The position numbers were made by a program, and so were the translations under genes. The notes beneath the pieces are model-generated. The model was not told where the DNA came from. It searched no databases and was given only the letters and a program-made list of their open reading frames with translations. From Isoetes engelmannii (lineage: Eukaryota > Streptophyta > Lycopodiopsida > Isoetales > Isoetaceae), in NCBI GenBank assembly GCA_011763485.2, contig JAANSK020275269.1, positions 1 through 20,962 of the forward strand: a DNA stretch of 20,962 nucleotides, read 5' to 3'. Below, piece by piece: positions 10,626 to 19,797 of this stretch (positions are counted from its first letter, which is position 1; each line of letters begins with the position of its first letter).

Positions 10626-10706
10626 GGCCACGACAACACATATTTTCTTCAACGGCCTACATATTAGAATACAATAGATTAGCAGATAGACCTCGTAGGT
10701 TACAGA

Positions 10707-10823
10707 GAGAAACTCCCGTCGCAGGGGGTTTCCGAGGGAAATTGGCCCTGGCGGCGGTGCCGCTCTCGGCGGCGCCGCCAGGGCTAGTTTTTCCCGAAAA
10801 CCCCCTGCTCCAGAAAGTTTCTC
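10707..10823. mobile_element. GC-rich fold-back (hairpin) element
   Basis: A 117-base near-perfect inverted repeat. GAGAAACT (10707-10714) pairs with AGTTTCTC (10816-10823). GCAGGGGGTTT (10721-10731) pairs with AAACCCCCTGC (10798-10808). GCCCTGGCGGC (10745-10755) pairs with GCCGCCAGGGC (10774-10784). Only about 18 bases lie between the inner arms, and they too contain GCCG/CGGC pairing. The element is far more GC-rich than its surroundings, which suggests that it was inserted. No target-site duplication is evident. It may be a hairpin MITE or part of a larger retroelement. Its inner arm sequence resembles the hairpin modules at 6625, 6830 and 15810. Confidence 0.7.
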
Positions 10824-11040
10824 CTTCCGAAACGAAAAAGAGAAATAAGAGACTGAATTATATACGTTTAGAAAGGTGTACGATGGCATATTATTTTTGA
10901 AGACACAAGTTAGAATCACTTGTTCATAGAGTAGGCTACGTGTCCCACAAAGCACGCATCACCCATTCATTACACTTAAGGATTACTCGACTTAAACTAA
11001 TGAATGTGTTTTTTGAATGTTTAGCTTATTATTTTGGAAA

Positions 11041-11079
11041 GGTTAAGAAAGGTTAAAAAGGTAAAACCATAGGGGTAAA
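11041..11079 (+). promoter_or_regulatory. GT-element-like cluster upstream of the DUF7722-like gene
   Basis: GGTTAA occurs at 11041-11046 and 11051-11056, and GGTAAA at 11060-11065 and 11074-11079. These match the degenerate core bound by plant trihelix GT factors, often in light-regulated promoters. They lie 60 to 100 bases upstream of the TATA box. The motif is short and the region AT-rich, so this is suggestive only. Confidence 0.35.
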
Positions 11080-11136
11080 ATGTCGTAGAATACATCGTGG
11101 TATAGATAGGTATTTGTATAGACGGAGGGTTTCTTC

Positions 11137-11142
11137 TATAAA
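11137..11142 (+). promoter_or_regulatory. TATA box of the DUF7722-like gene
   Basis: TATAAA followed by GG, 65 bases upstream of the ATG at 11207. This would put the transcription start near 11168 and give a 5' UTR of about 40 bases, normal for a plant gene. Confidence 0.55.
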
Positions 11143-11206
11143 GGCCAACAAGAGAGCTTTCTGCTTTCGTGCTAAAATTCTTCTCCATTTTGTGTGTTTG
11201 TTGGCT

Positions 11207-11551
11207 ATGGCGGATTCAGAGCTTCCATTGTCTTCAGTGCTCCGTCTTATGAAGCGCCTCCGATCCTTCGATCCCCTTGGAATGCTTGGCCATTCCGACG
11301 ATGAAATTGATCCTTCTTCCTCTGCAGAATCTTCTCCGCGCCTTAAATGCCCGTATTCTGCTGTTTCTAAGCATCCTTGCCCTTTCGTGTTCCAAATGCC
11401 TCTTCATTACCCTAAATATAGTAGAGCGCAGTATGAAGCCATGCCGGAATGGCAGCTTGATCGCTTGCTTGAAGAATATGGCCTTCCTTGCACTGGTTCT
11501 TTGCAGGAAAAGAGGGATTTTGTCATCGGTTCTTTTATTTGGAAGATCTAA
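11207..11551 (+). CDS. DUF7722-like small plant protein, single exon
   Basis: The frame encodes 114 residues. The N-terminal half is acidic and serine-rich (HSDDEIDPSSSAESS, residues about 26-40) and probably disordered. The conserved part starts near residue 63 with FQMPLHYPKYSRAQYEAMPE, then LDRLLEEYGLPCTG and KRDFVIGSFIW at the C terminus. This pattern (FQMPLHYP, the MPEWxLDxLL helix, EYGLP, a terminal G-x-F-x-W) is that of a small plant-only family I know as DUF7722, whose function is unknown. I chose ATG at 11207 because its context (GGCTATGGCGG) is good and a TATA box sits 65 bases upstream. The same frame stays open further upstream to 11114 but would place the start ahead of the TATA box. 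There are no stops or frameshifts. The stop is followed six bases later by a duplicated 3' flank. Confidence 0.85.
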   Translation: MADSELPLSSVLRLMKRLRSFDPLGMLGHSDDEIDPSSSAESSPRLKCPYSAVSKHPCPFVFQMPLHYPKYSRAQYEAMPEWQLDRLLEEYGLPCTGSLQEKRDFVIGSFIWKI

Positions 11552-11557
11552 ATTTCT

Positions 11558-11880
11558 GAGCTTTTGATATGAGAACATTGTTCTTGATGAAGAAATGCAT
11601 ATCTTCTCAGAAAATATAGTATATCCCCCAATTTTATTTACTTTGGAAGCTGTAAATTTATGTACACATTACTCTCTTGATTCTACACAGGAATCTAACT
11701 AAACTAGTGCTCTTGATATCAGAACATTGATGATCTTGATGAAGAAAATGCATATCTTTTGCAGAAAATTTATTATGTTTTCCGCCACGATCTTAGCTAC
11801 TGAGTCCGAGAATTTGAAGCCGTAAATCTTATGTAAATACTACTACTCTTAATTATAAACAGGGATCTAACTAAACCAGT
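11558..11880 (+). repeat. Imperfect tandem duplication of the 3' flank
   Basis: Copy 1 (11558-11706) and copy 2 (11707-11880) align along their length. Both contain CTTGATGAAGAAA, ATGCATATCTT, GTAAAT followed by TTATGTA, and ATCTAACTAAAC. Small indels and substitutions make the duplication fairly old. It starts just after the stop codon of the DUF7722-like gene, so the gene's 3' UTR has probably been duplicated. Confidence 0.85.
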
Positions 11881-12371
11881 GACTCTTTTTTTTGTCGTTG
11901 AATAGCAATAGGAACTATTTCTCTTCAAACAATTGTGCATTTGATCAGGTAGATAAAATGAACCCGACAAGGTATACCAATTTGAAGGGACCACACCTTG
12001 CATCTAAGAATTTAAACCTGTCTACAGAACAGGAAGGACCACTTTGCACCTAAAGATTTAAATGGCAGTTAGAAGTTATCGACACTTTGCAACAGAGAAC
12101 TGAATTAGCACATATTAGTCAATAAATTCAGGTTGTATAGTCAATAATAGGTTAAGTGGTGTTCCTAATGCTGGGCATAGTAAAAAATAATATTGCACAT
12201 AAGCTGGAATGCCTTGTGAAACCAATTTATTAGCCACATAATATATTTTGGTATCTTATGGCACTTCTAATTATATTGATGATGGTTGTGGTTTTCACGG
12301 ACGTTAAAATTTTTATATATCAATCTATCTTTTGGAATTGCCAAAAAAAAAAGACAATCTACTGTCTACAT
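11881..12371. other. Gene-free stretch
   Basis: AT-rich sequence with T and A runs. No coding frame, RNA gene or mobile-element end was recognised. Confidence 0.4.
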
Positions 12372-13544
12372 GATGCCCCATTTTGTGTAGCCTTTTCCGT
12401 AATTCTGCTAGATAATACAACATCATATCTTGCTGAGATATCCAAATTCTGGATGGATTTTGGTCATATCACAAATTCATCTAATTTGACACATGTGGAC
12501 TTGGCACAAATACTAAATATCTTGTCCCTCACTACAGAAAATTCACTTCCTACATCTGGATTTTCTTTATGATCGTATGAAACACGTAGCATGATATCGA
12601 TCCAATGACGATCAGTGCAAAGACCCTTCCTCCCTATTTGTATAATAAAAGTGATACCAATACTGTTCGTATTTGTTGTAAAACTTATCCAACCATCTCC
12701 AACATAATAGATATCAAAATATAATTGCTTTAGTTGGACCTGCAATTAGTGAATATTCCTGACGGAAGCAACATGTTCTTCTTTTCAATCCGATCATATC
12801 TACGACCAAGATAAAATGCATGATCAATTTGTGGCCATCCTGGTAGACGATTTCTTAATAGTGCAGGAACCAATACAATACATTTTTTCCCTTCTTGGGG
12901 TTTTCTCCAAGCAATCTATGATTGTATCCAAATACGTTTCTTCATCTTTTCCCACAAGAAACTGCCCTACCTGTGCTAGTTCAAAATAATCTCCTTGGTT
13001 TGCGACCCGATGTGGTCCTATGAAAATTGCATTTACTTCTCTAATAAACCACTGCACATCCAAGATAATAAATTCCTTCCACTTATTAAAGTAAATGACT
13101 TCTCCCATATCAAATAGATGCTCTGTTGCATCTCTTATTAGCTTCTCTGACATCTTGTCCTTCATGATTAGAGGTTTCAAAAGATGGAGAAACTCTGGCA
13201 AAGGAAGGATCTTCTGCTGGTATTTTTGACGGGAAAAAGCCATTTAATCTTACGAGCTTTATTTAGCTCACTAATTATGCGACCACAGGATTGAGGAATT
13301 TGAGGCTTTGTTTGAGATGATTATTCAAAGCATCTTCAAGTTGAAGTTTGAGAGGCTTCAATTGCAGGGGTTTTAAGGCTATTATTCCAAAAACACTTTG
13401 TTTTGTAGAATCACCAAAATCCAAGAATTTGGAATACTCTCCAAGATATCCATCAAGAAGCTCATGAGCATGTGTACTCATGTTTGTGGGTAAAGGCTGA
13501 TCAGAATTTGCAAAGTAATTTACAACTATAAGAACCCTTGGCAT
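12372..13544 (-). pseudogene. Roco (Roc-COR) GTPase pseudogene, 5'-truncated
   Basis: Roco proteins pair a Ras-like Roc GTPase with a COR dimerisation domain, often after leucine-rich repeats; the plant example is TORNADO1. From 13544 downward the minus strand reads the second half of a Roc domain (VLIVVNYFANSDQPLPTNMS, the equivalent of the guanine-specificity segment, then HELLDGYLGEYSKFLDFGDS). COR sequence follows: LPEFLHLLKPLI, DATEHLFDMGEVIYFNKWKE, ILDVQWFIREV. Next come KCIVLVPALLRNRLPGWPQI and YLGRRYDRIEKKNMLLPSGI, then LQVQLKQLYFDIYY, and finally a C-terminal region to about 12372. These pieces lie in order but in different frames, with frame changes near 13280, 13230, 12885 and 12745 and an in-frame stop near 12465. 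The P-loop, the first half of Roc and any repeats are missing. It is not functional. Assignment rests on motif memory, not a search. Confidence 0.7.
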
Positions 13545-13550
13545 TGCAAC

Positions 13551-13853
13551 AATTAGCTAATCATACGAGTGAGATATTTAAATAGTGCATGCATTGAACG
13601 TTATGTATCTTGTGTCTCCATATTGATTAAAGCATACGAAAACTTTCCATGGCTAATTTGATTATTAGCTTTTTCGAACTTATAAATATTACTCTTTTGA
13701 GATAATATCTAATCATATTTCAATGGCTAAAGATATTATCTACTTCAAACTTACAAATATTACAAAATTATTAGCTGGTCATACGTACGAGATATTTAAA
13801 TAGTGCCCCTATTCAATGTTTTGTATCATTTGTCTCCATATTGAATAGAACAT
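13551..13853. repeat. Imperfect tandem duplication with a nested repeat
   Basis: A block of about 85 bases at 13551-13635 recurs at 13770-13853 (period 219), sharing CGAGATATTTAAATAGTGC-like sequence and TGTCTCCATATTGA. Between them, a second repeat with a period of about 71 shares AACTTAYAAATATTAC (near 13678 and 13749). The repeat abuts the truncated 5' end of the Roco pseudogene, so the missing part of that gene may have been lost in this rearrangement. Confidence 0.75.
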
Positions 13854-13870
13854 ATCTCCTTGTTGAATAA

Positions 13871-14347
13871 AATATGTTCATTTGTGAGATCAAATATTTC
13901 ATCCCCCTTCCTCCTTTTGTTTTTGGGTGGGTGGGCTTGTTTGGGGTGCTTTATAGGATATATGCCTATTTGCATGATTACCAAACCCTCCGTCATCGCA
14001 CGTTGCAGATTTTAACGGATGCTGCCAAATGAACGGCATGTAAAACAAACTTGCAAGTGTGCTTTTGGTATGATGGTTTAGTGGTCCGTGATAGTCTATG
14101 TCAACTTCAATTCTCACCAAGCTTCTCAAAGACGGTTTGTGAAAATTTGACTTGGATTATTGGTATTGTGGCGCCAATACTTCAACAAACATCTAGTGAG
14201 CTAAAATTAAATTTGCATATGTGCTATTACAATGAAATGGCTAAAAAATGCTTTCCGGTTTATATACAAGGAAAAACATATATCTCACAAACGGCCTCAT
14301 AAGATGTAATGACGTCTATTCCATTAGATTGGGGATGCAAAAACAAA
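13871..14347. other. Gene-free stretch with one unrecognised open frame
   Basis: A plus-strand open frame of 83 codons (14051-14302) starts only with TTG and matches nothing I know; it contains SELKLNLHMCYYNEMAKKCF. I regard it as unsupported. No other signal was recognised. Confidence 0.3.
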
Positions 14348-14612
14348 TTAGGGGGGTTTCCCATGGAGGCGAAACCCACAGGTTTTCTGGATACTCAATT
14401 CTAAGGATCAGGTTTAGGACCTTAACCAAAAGTAATGCATCGCTGATACTTTTTGGTGAGGTCTTTTAGATTGATCGTTCAGATTTCGTGCTTGTGCATC
14501 AATCGGCTGGGATTTTGCAGAGAAAACCTTGAGGTCTTCTGGTTCATGGGAACTCAGAAACCTTGAGCATTGAGGTTTCGGGTCCAGGTTCCTCCATGGG
14601 AAACCCCCCTTA
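14348..14612. mobile_element. Tourist-like MITE (PIF/Harbinger type) with TTA target duplications
   Basis: The element spans 14351-14609 (259 bp). Its terminal inverted repeats, GGGGGGTTTCCCATGGAGG at 14351-14369 and the exact complement at 14591-14609, are identical over 19 bases. TTA lies immediately outside both ends (14348-14350 and 14610-14612). Three-base TTA/TAA duplications are the hallmark of PIF/Harbinger elements. Size under 300 bp and the lack of any transposase frame fit a non-autonomous Tourist-like MITE. Perfect termini suggest a recent insertion. Confidence 0.85.
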
Positions 14613-15164
14613 GGAGGTGAAGTTTGAGTCACTTTCATGAAGAATTCTTGCAGCAATTTTATACCCAAATCCACCTCCTCCATGGCCGCACTTTACAACT
14701 TTTACTAAGAAGCTGCCAAAGCCATACCTGAGCCGAAAAGTTGTTATCTGCCAACCTAATTTTGGTCCAATGGTTTATTTGTTAGCCGCCATCTATCTAC
14801 CACAACATTTCTCCACTGGCTTGTATTGACTTGTATTAAATATACGCGGCCCCATGTGGCAACAAAAGTTCAAAGAACCAAAGATAAAGTTGATACCACT
14901 CATGAAAGATGTATTCAAAGGAATTGTCCCATGTAGTGCGGCCCATGTCGAAAGTAGTGTGCCATAATAGATGGCCCATGGTAGTGACCTCTATAAAATG
15001 GATAGTTTTTGGAGCATCTTAAGGAGAATAAAATAAGACAAAGAATAGCCTTGTGAATAAAGATAAATGACAACGTGGATAATTGAAGAGGGGTTCAAGT
15101 AAGATAAAAATTCATTGGCAAAGAATGTATTCGGACTTGCTTATTGGGCAGAGCTTGTTTTTCG
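14613..15164. other. Gene-free stretch with TATA and AATAAA motifs
   Basis: TATAAAAT at 14992-14999 is followed by AATAAA at 15027-15032 and 15056-15061 on the same strand. TATA and polyadenylation signals this close are typical of LTR promoter/R regions, but no LTR ends were found. GGCCCATG appears twice nearby (about 14940 and 14973). Confidence 0.3.
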
Positions 15165-15302
15165 AGTTGCACTTGGGCCTTTGGTCAAGTGGTAACATCT
15201 TAGTCCTATATCAGTTATGTCTCGAGTTTGAGACAACCCAGAGTCATATTATGTATAGTTTCATCCCATGGCTCTATATGCTCTTCGTGGGAATTAAAAT
15301 AA

Positions 15303-15337
<35 letters not shown>

Positions 15338-15338
15338 A
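15165..15338 (+). mobile_element. Probable tRNA-derived SINE with (ATCT)n tail
   Basis: TTTGGTCAAGTGGTAA at about 15180-15195 matches a pol III A box (TGGTCAAGTGG). GAGTTTGAGAC at 15224-15234 resembles a B box, at a spacing like that in tRNA genes. The sequence then runs about 70 bases to a microsatellite tail of ATCT units (15304-15338). A tRNA-like head plus a simple-repeat tail is the usual structure of a SINE. The B box is degenerate, so the copy is old. No target duplication was identified. Confidence 0.5.
15304..15338. repeat. (ATCT)n microsatellite
   Basis: Eight to nine uninterrupted ATCT units, forming the tail of the probable SINE. A short (ATCT)3 run also occurs near 16099-16112. 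Confidence 0.95.
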
Positions 15339-15708
15339 AAGACAAAAACCCAAAACCCCCTTATCGTGGTGGATTGGCATGTTTTGTAGATATGCTAGAA
15401 ATTGCCTCGAATATTTATTTTACTTGCTTTAACTTGTATTTGCTGCGATAATTTGCAAATAAGATTTTGTTAGAGGGGTCGAGGTCGATCTGGATTTTCC
15501 TACAGAATTAAAAAAATGAAGAGTTAATTTAAAGAACAACAAAAAAAAAGGCCGATCAATGGGTATCGTATATTTAAAACCGAAAGAATAACTTCAAAAG
15601 AAAAACCTGCAATGTGAGTTCTAACACAAATCACAATTTTATGAATAGGAAGATGAATCAACTAGAAGTAAAAAAGATAATAATGAGATGGCAGTGCAAA
15701 TAATTGAC
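15339..15708. other. Gene-free stretch
   Basis: A-rich sequence with several short A runs; no coding or RNA signal was recognised. Confidence 0.4.
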
Positions 15709-15885
15709 TTGACTTGAAGAAATTGAATTAGGTTTTATCTTCCACTGAGACCAATAGGCTTATGGAATCTAAACAAAGAAAGAGCGCATCAGATGTTACT
15801 ACTCAAGGTTAAAAATCCCCCACCAGGAAGGGTTTTCGAGGGGAAAAATCTTAGTCGTAATAAGTTTGCTTGCAGACTATAAAAT
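15709..15885 (+). repeat. Dispersed repeat copy B, LTR-like, with hairpin and TATA box
   Basis: This copy aligns with 6541-6690 (shared GACCAA, GGC-TATGG, AAACAAAGA and the AAGGGTTTTCGAGGGGAAAA hairpin arm). Here a TATAAAAT box (15878-15885) follows about 20 bases after the hairpin, which fits a fossil LTR promoter. No boundaries or internal coding region are seen. Confidence 0.45.
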
Positions 15886-16039
15886 AGTACATATGAATGA
15901 AGTGTTGGAGGACACAACTGGGTGCGCAGATCCATCATCTTCTGTATATATGATCCTAGTATCCCCCACTGAAGTTGTGTATAGCATCACATGGTGCGGC
16001 TAGTTAGGCAAAATCCACTCAATATAACAAGCCTTGATA

Positions 16040-16800
16040 GTTTCAAATGCTGGCAGTACTTGAAGACTGCACCACTCATCCTCTAGCGCTTCTCAGATCC
16101 ATCTATCTATCTCAATTTGGAGGCAGTGTGCACCTGTGCAAATTGACACGACGAGTCTGTGCTCCTTCAGAGGTAAATGTTTCTACAGGTACTTTGTGTG
16201 GACCTCGCTCAAGCATGGGATTAATCTGGCTTTTGTAGTGAGCAGTCTTTACATGTTCCAAAGCCCCAGCATCTCAAAGCTTGTTAATTAAATATGCATC
16301 AAGATACTGCCTCAAATTATTGTGATCCTCATCGTTTTCCACCCTTATGCCCTTGTGCTCCTCCACATTCTATCTAGAGAGCCAATTTGCTCGCTCCTCC
16401 TTCCAACAGGATTTGAGGCATTTGGACCCATTGCCATGGCATAAGCGACGTGTGGGAGGCGAGTGTTGCTCATACTAACCACCTTCTAAAAGGAGACGAG
16501 GTGACGGTCTATCACCGCCCTCTATAAAGGCAAGAAACTGGTTTCCTGTAGAAGTATCTCATACGGGGTAGAAATGCCTTCTGAACCACCTCCAAGTCAT
16601 TACAAGTGGCAAGCGATACCACTAAGAGAAGAACGGGCTCCGTCAAGACCTTGAACAAGTGTGATTGGTGGTGTACATCCTGTGGTACATTCAATGACAT
16701 AACTTGATTCACCAAGCCCGCCATGATCCAAGCGAGCCAACGATCGAAGCCAATGGAACACCTTTTGACTTTTATTCGTGGACATCTATTTAGTATCATT
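16040..16800 (-). pseudogene. Coding-like fragment, unidentified
   Basis: The minus strand carries protein-like pieces in more than one frame. Around 16512-16799 there is KVFHWLRSLARLDHGGLGES, or in another frame DLEVVQKAFLPRMRYFYRKP. Around 16400-16470 there is VAYAMAMGPNASNPVGRRSE. From about 16365 to 16170 there is DEDHNNLRQYLDAYLINKL followed by LEHVKTAHYKSQINPMLERG. The last piece is about 70 codons with a single interruption. I do not recognise the family. It lies beyond the 3' tail of the LINE and is not part of it. Confidence 0.3.
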
Positions 16801-16872
16801 CTGTTTAGCCAAGTAGTTGGTTCATCAACATGACAGACACAAACATATAAATTGTTAAGTTAAGCATGTTTA

Positions 16873-18570
16873 TTTCTTTTTGTTTTTGGAAGACGTCAAA
16901 CTTTATTGAAAATCCAAGCCAAAACACAGATACAAATGCACATGCAGGATTCAAATCTTAGAGGATAATCACGATCCACTGAGTAGGACCACCAGCCTAT
17001 GCATAAGACAACACACTCAAATAGACCTCAAAGATCACCTATTACTTGACGGGAGCAAGTGAAGAACAATGGTATGCCTTAGCAATTCTAGCTTGTCCGT
17101 CTTGGAGGATAGCAACAGGAGGAATGTCGAAGCCCTTAAAGCAACACAATCTTCTGCGCTTCCAGATAGATCCCAACAACCATCCTAATGCTAAATGAAA
17201 TGCCTGGCATCACAACTTATTCCAAGTATTCAGATGAATATCCAAGAGCACTTGTTGACTTGTCAATGTCATATGAGTGCTCAATAGTCTCATCCCTTTG
17301 TTTGCACAGTGGGCAACATGCTGACACTTGAGGATCGAATTTGTGGACAAGCACATTAACACGAGGGCATCTATGAAGAATCTGACACCAAAGCACAACC
17401 ACTTAGGGTAAAGTAGCTTATTCCAAACCCAAGTCCACATAATACATCTCCAACTAGGTGGCGGGAACTGAAGGGACCACTTAGTGAATGACAGAAGAAT
17501 ATCACCATTGACAAGCAACTTATACATAGAGTTCGTGAGCTTGTACTCGTGAACACTCTGATGGGAAATCCACATGCACACTTCAATAGCCTCTGGAGCA
17601 ACAAATGGCAGAGTACTAGCAACCTTTTGCCAAAAAGGTTTGTCTCATCGAGACAACAAAAATCTGGTTTGAAAGACCTCCTAGGTCACTAACTAGCCAT
17701 AATCATACCATGTTGCAATTGTCAAGATACCTGCTAACCTCCAACGTCATTGAGTTAATGGATAGACTAAGGCACAAAGTAGAAGATTATTTTCCACATG
17801 TATCCACCAACAAGGAGCTGTCAACTGATGACAAGCAACATGATCAATACGAAATAAGGTCTGTACTGTCTCCCAAAACTTCAACAAGCCTTTCAAAAAA
17901 GGGGAAGCATTAGAAAAAGGGCATAGTTGATAAAAGAGAGCCCAAGGAAAAAGTGGCTTTAATGAAGCTTTCCCAAAACACAATGTGCAAGTGACTGCAT
18001 CACCAATCGCAATCCAGGTTAATCAATCCTATCGTTAAGGATCTTCTAAATGAACTTAGAAATTAGAATCTTGCTTCGCAAATGGAAGTCTGTCATACCC
18101 AAGCCACAAGCAAATTTTGGCCTAGTGCATTGGACCATGGCCAACCGAGAAGAACTTCAGATACTAAAGAAAAGGTATCAAGAAGAAGCATTGCATTCTG
18201 AAGATTGTCTGCTTCAGCAACAAGAAAAAGGAATGTATCATCAGCATACTGATTACAAACTTCCAGTGAACCATCTCTCATGGTCAGACCCTGCACTATC
18301 CCATCCTGCACTGCCTCAGTGAATAACTATGAGAGGACCTCAGCTACTACCGTAAACGAAAGCGAAGCTAATTGGGCATCCTTGGCGAATTTCCCACCCA
18401 ACAGAAAATACATTGGAGGGTCCCCCCTGAAAATGCACAGTAGAATGTGCAGAGATATGGTTTCGTAACATCATTCGTGAACTGTTGACCAAAACCCAAC
18501 GTTAAGAGACTAAGATGTCCATGAGACCATACAGAAAGAGAAACAAGAAGGTCATTACTGTGCATAAAAA
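16873..18570 (-). mobile_element. 5'-truncated LINE, broken reverse transcriptase and RVT zinc finger
   Basis: On the minus strand, the order is that of a plant non-LTR retrotransposon. LGFGQQFTNDVT and IRQGCPIS (near 18370-18395) are reverse transcriptase motifs. The catalytic box YADD lies at 18237-18248 within QYADDTFLFLVAEADNLQNA. The zinc-knuckle region of the zf-RVT type, with CCPLCKQRDETIEH, lies near 17270-17320. The C terminus, ALGWLLGSIWKRRRLCCFKG to SSLAPVK, ends at a stop at 17042-17044. A 3' UTR of about 150 bases follows, with AATAAA at 16902-16907 and an A-rich tail at 16873-16887. The endonuclease and ORF1 are absent, as is usual after incomplete reverse transcription. The pieces lie in different frames with several stops, so the copy is dead. 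No clear target-site duplication was found. Confidence 0.85.
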
Positions 18571-19797
18571 CACTGAAATTGAGAATGACAAAGACAACAA
18601 ATTAAGGATGATGATTCCTCGAAAGATTCCATATAGCACAAGAGAAACATTAAAAGAGTAACTTGTATTTACATGCGACAAGTTAAAGTAGAATGTGACA
18701 ATGCCATTATCTAGATCTTCTAGAGGAACCTTTTCATTTCTAAGTTTTTGGGTTGCTCGAAGGGCAAACCCTAGGCACTATGTGTGAGGAAATTGGATAT
18801 CCATTGAAATATTGCTATTGGATGGTGGATGTATGGCCTGTTGCAGATGTGTGTGGCCATGATTGCCCTTTGCTAATAGTGACAGTGATAAATCAGAGAT
18901 TTCTTGTGCACCAATTTCTTTCTAAATTGAGCAGGGCACACTATTAATCGTGGCAACTCCATTTGGAAAGCTCTTTGAAATATTTGGACATAGTTCATGC
19001 AATATTGATTAACTGCATCAAGTGCGATTTTGGTTTTGTATATGCAATGTAATTGTGGATAAGTGGAGAGCAAAAATTTGGCTTTGAGGTGTCTATCTAA
19101 TTTTTCCTATTGTAAAACAATTGGTCGAGTATTTTTTTCTTGCACATAACATAGTAGACCAACATGTTCCTGTCCTTTAGAGGTAATATTATAGTGAGGT
19201 AAGTTATCCAACAATTTTGCAAATCCATATGACCTCTGCATTCTCTTATGGATGTGTTTCTGGATCCATTCTACTAGCACCGTGTATCTAAGCAGGTCAG
19301 CCATGTAGAAGATTTCTTCGTCATAAACCATTGTTTACGTGCTGGAATCCCATCTGTGTCAAATTAAAAATAAGCTTTAGCTTAGAATCATGACTAGTCT
19401 TACTTAGAGTATTGATTTAGGTTAATTGAACAAAGCATGCCAAAATATGAGCAATAAATCAGGAGTGTTGCTTCCAGAAAGTAGACTCCATTATGATATT
19501 CTTATGGTCAGTTGCCTTGTGCCAATCTCTTCAATCTTGTATCATCATCACAGATGACAAACAAGAGGCTATATCTACCTACAAACGCATAGCAAACTAT
19601 CTCTTAATGCAACTTGTGAAGACCCTAGGATCATAGCTGGTTCTTTACTTGGGTGCCATTCTTCATGTAAGATTAGTTGTGGAGGTGTATTGTTTAAGCT
19701 TTAGGGAACAATTTCTTGTGAATGCAATATGTTAAGATGGTCCATACTAGACTTAGTATACGTTATGTTGAGTGCTAAATTTCTTGTTGACCAGATG
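18571..19797. other. Gene-free stretch with one small open frame
   Basis: No recognised gene. A minus-strand frame at 19107-19331 starts with a true ATG and encodes 74 residues (beginning MVYDEEIFYMADLLRYTVLV). It is charged and helical-looking but matches nothing I know and has no promoter or splice context. It could be a small gene, an exon or chance. Confidence 0.3.

Noticed and set aside
10578-10955. 125-codon minus-strand open frame with a proline/alanine-rich middle
   Set aside because: It runs straight through the GC-rich fold-back; the low-complexity residues come from the palindrome, and no family is recognisable.
16947-16994. B-box-like GATTTGAATCC on the minus strand with an AGTGG motif, as a second SINE
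   Set aside because: The spacing between the putative A and B boxes is too short, and the sequence fits as the LINE 3' untranslated region.
17710-18468. Plus-strand open frames of 60-90 codons
   Set aside because: They are shadows opposite the minus-strand LINE reverse transcriptase.
18880-19060. Weak RNA-recognition-motif look (PFGKLFEIFG) on the plus strand
   Set aside because: Only about ten residues fit, the frame is soon closed, and no RNP1-like motif follows in frame.
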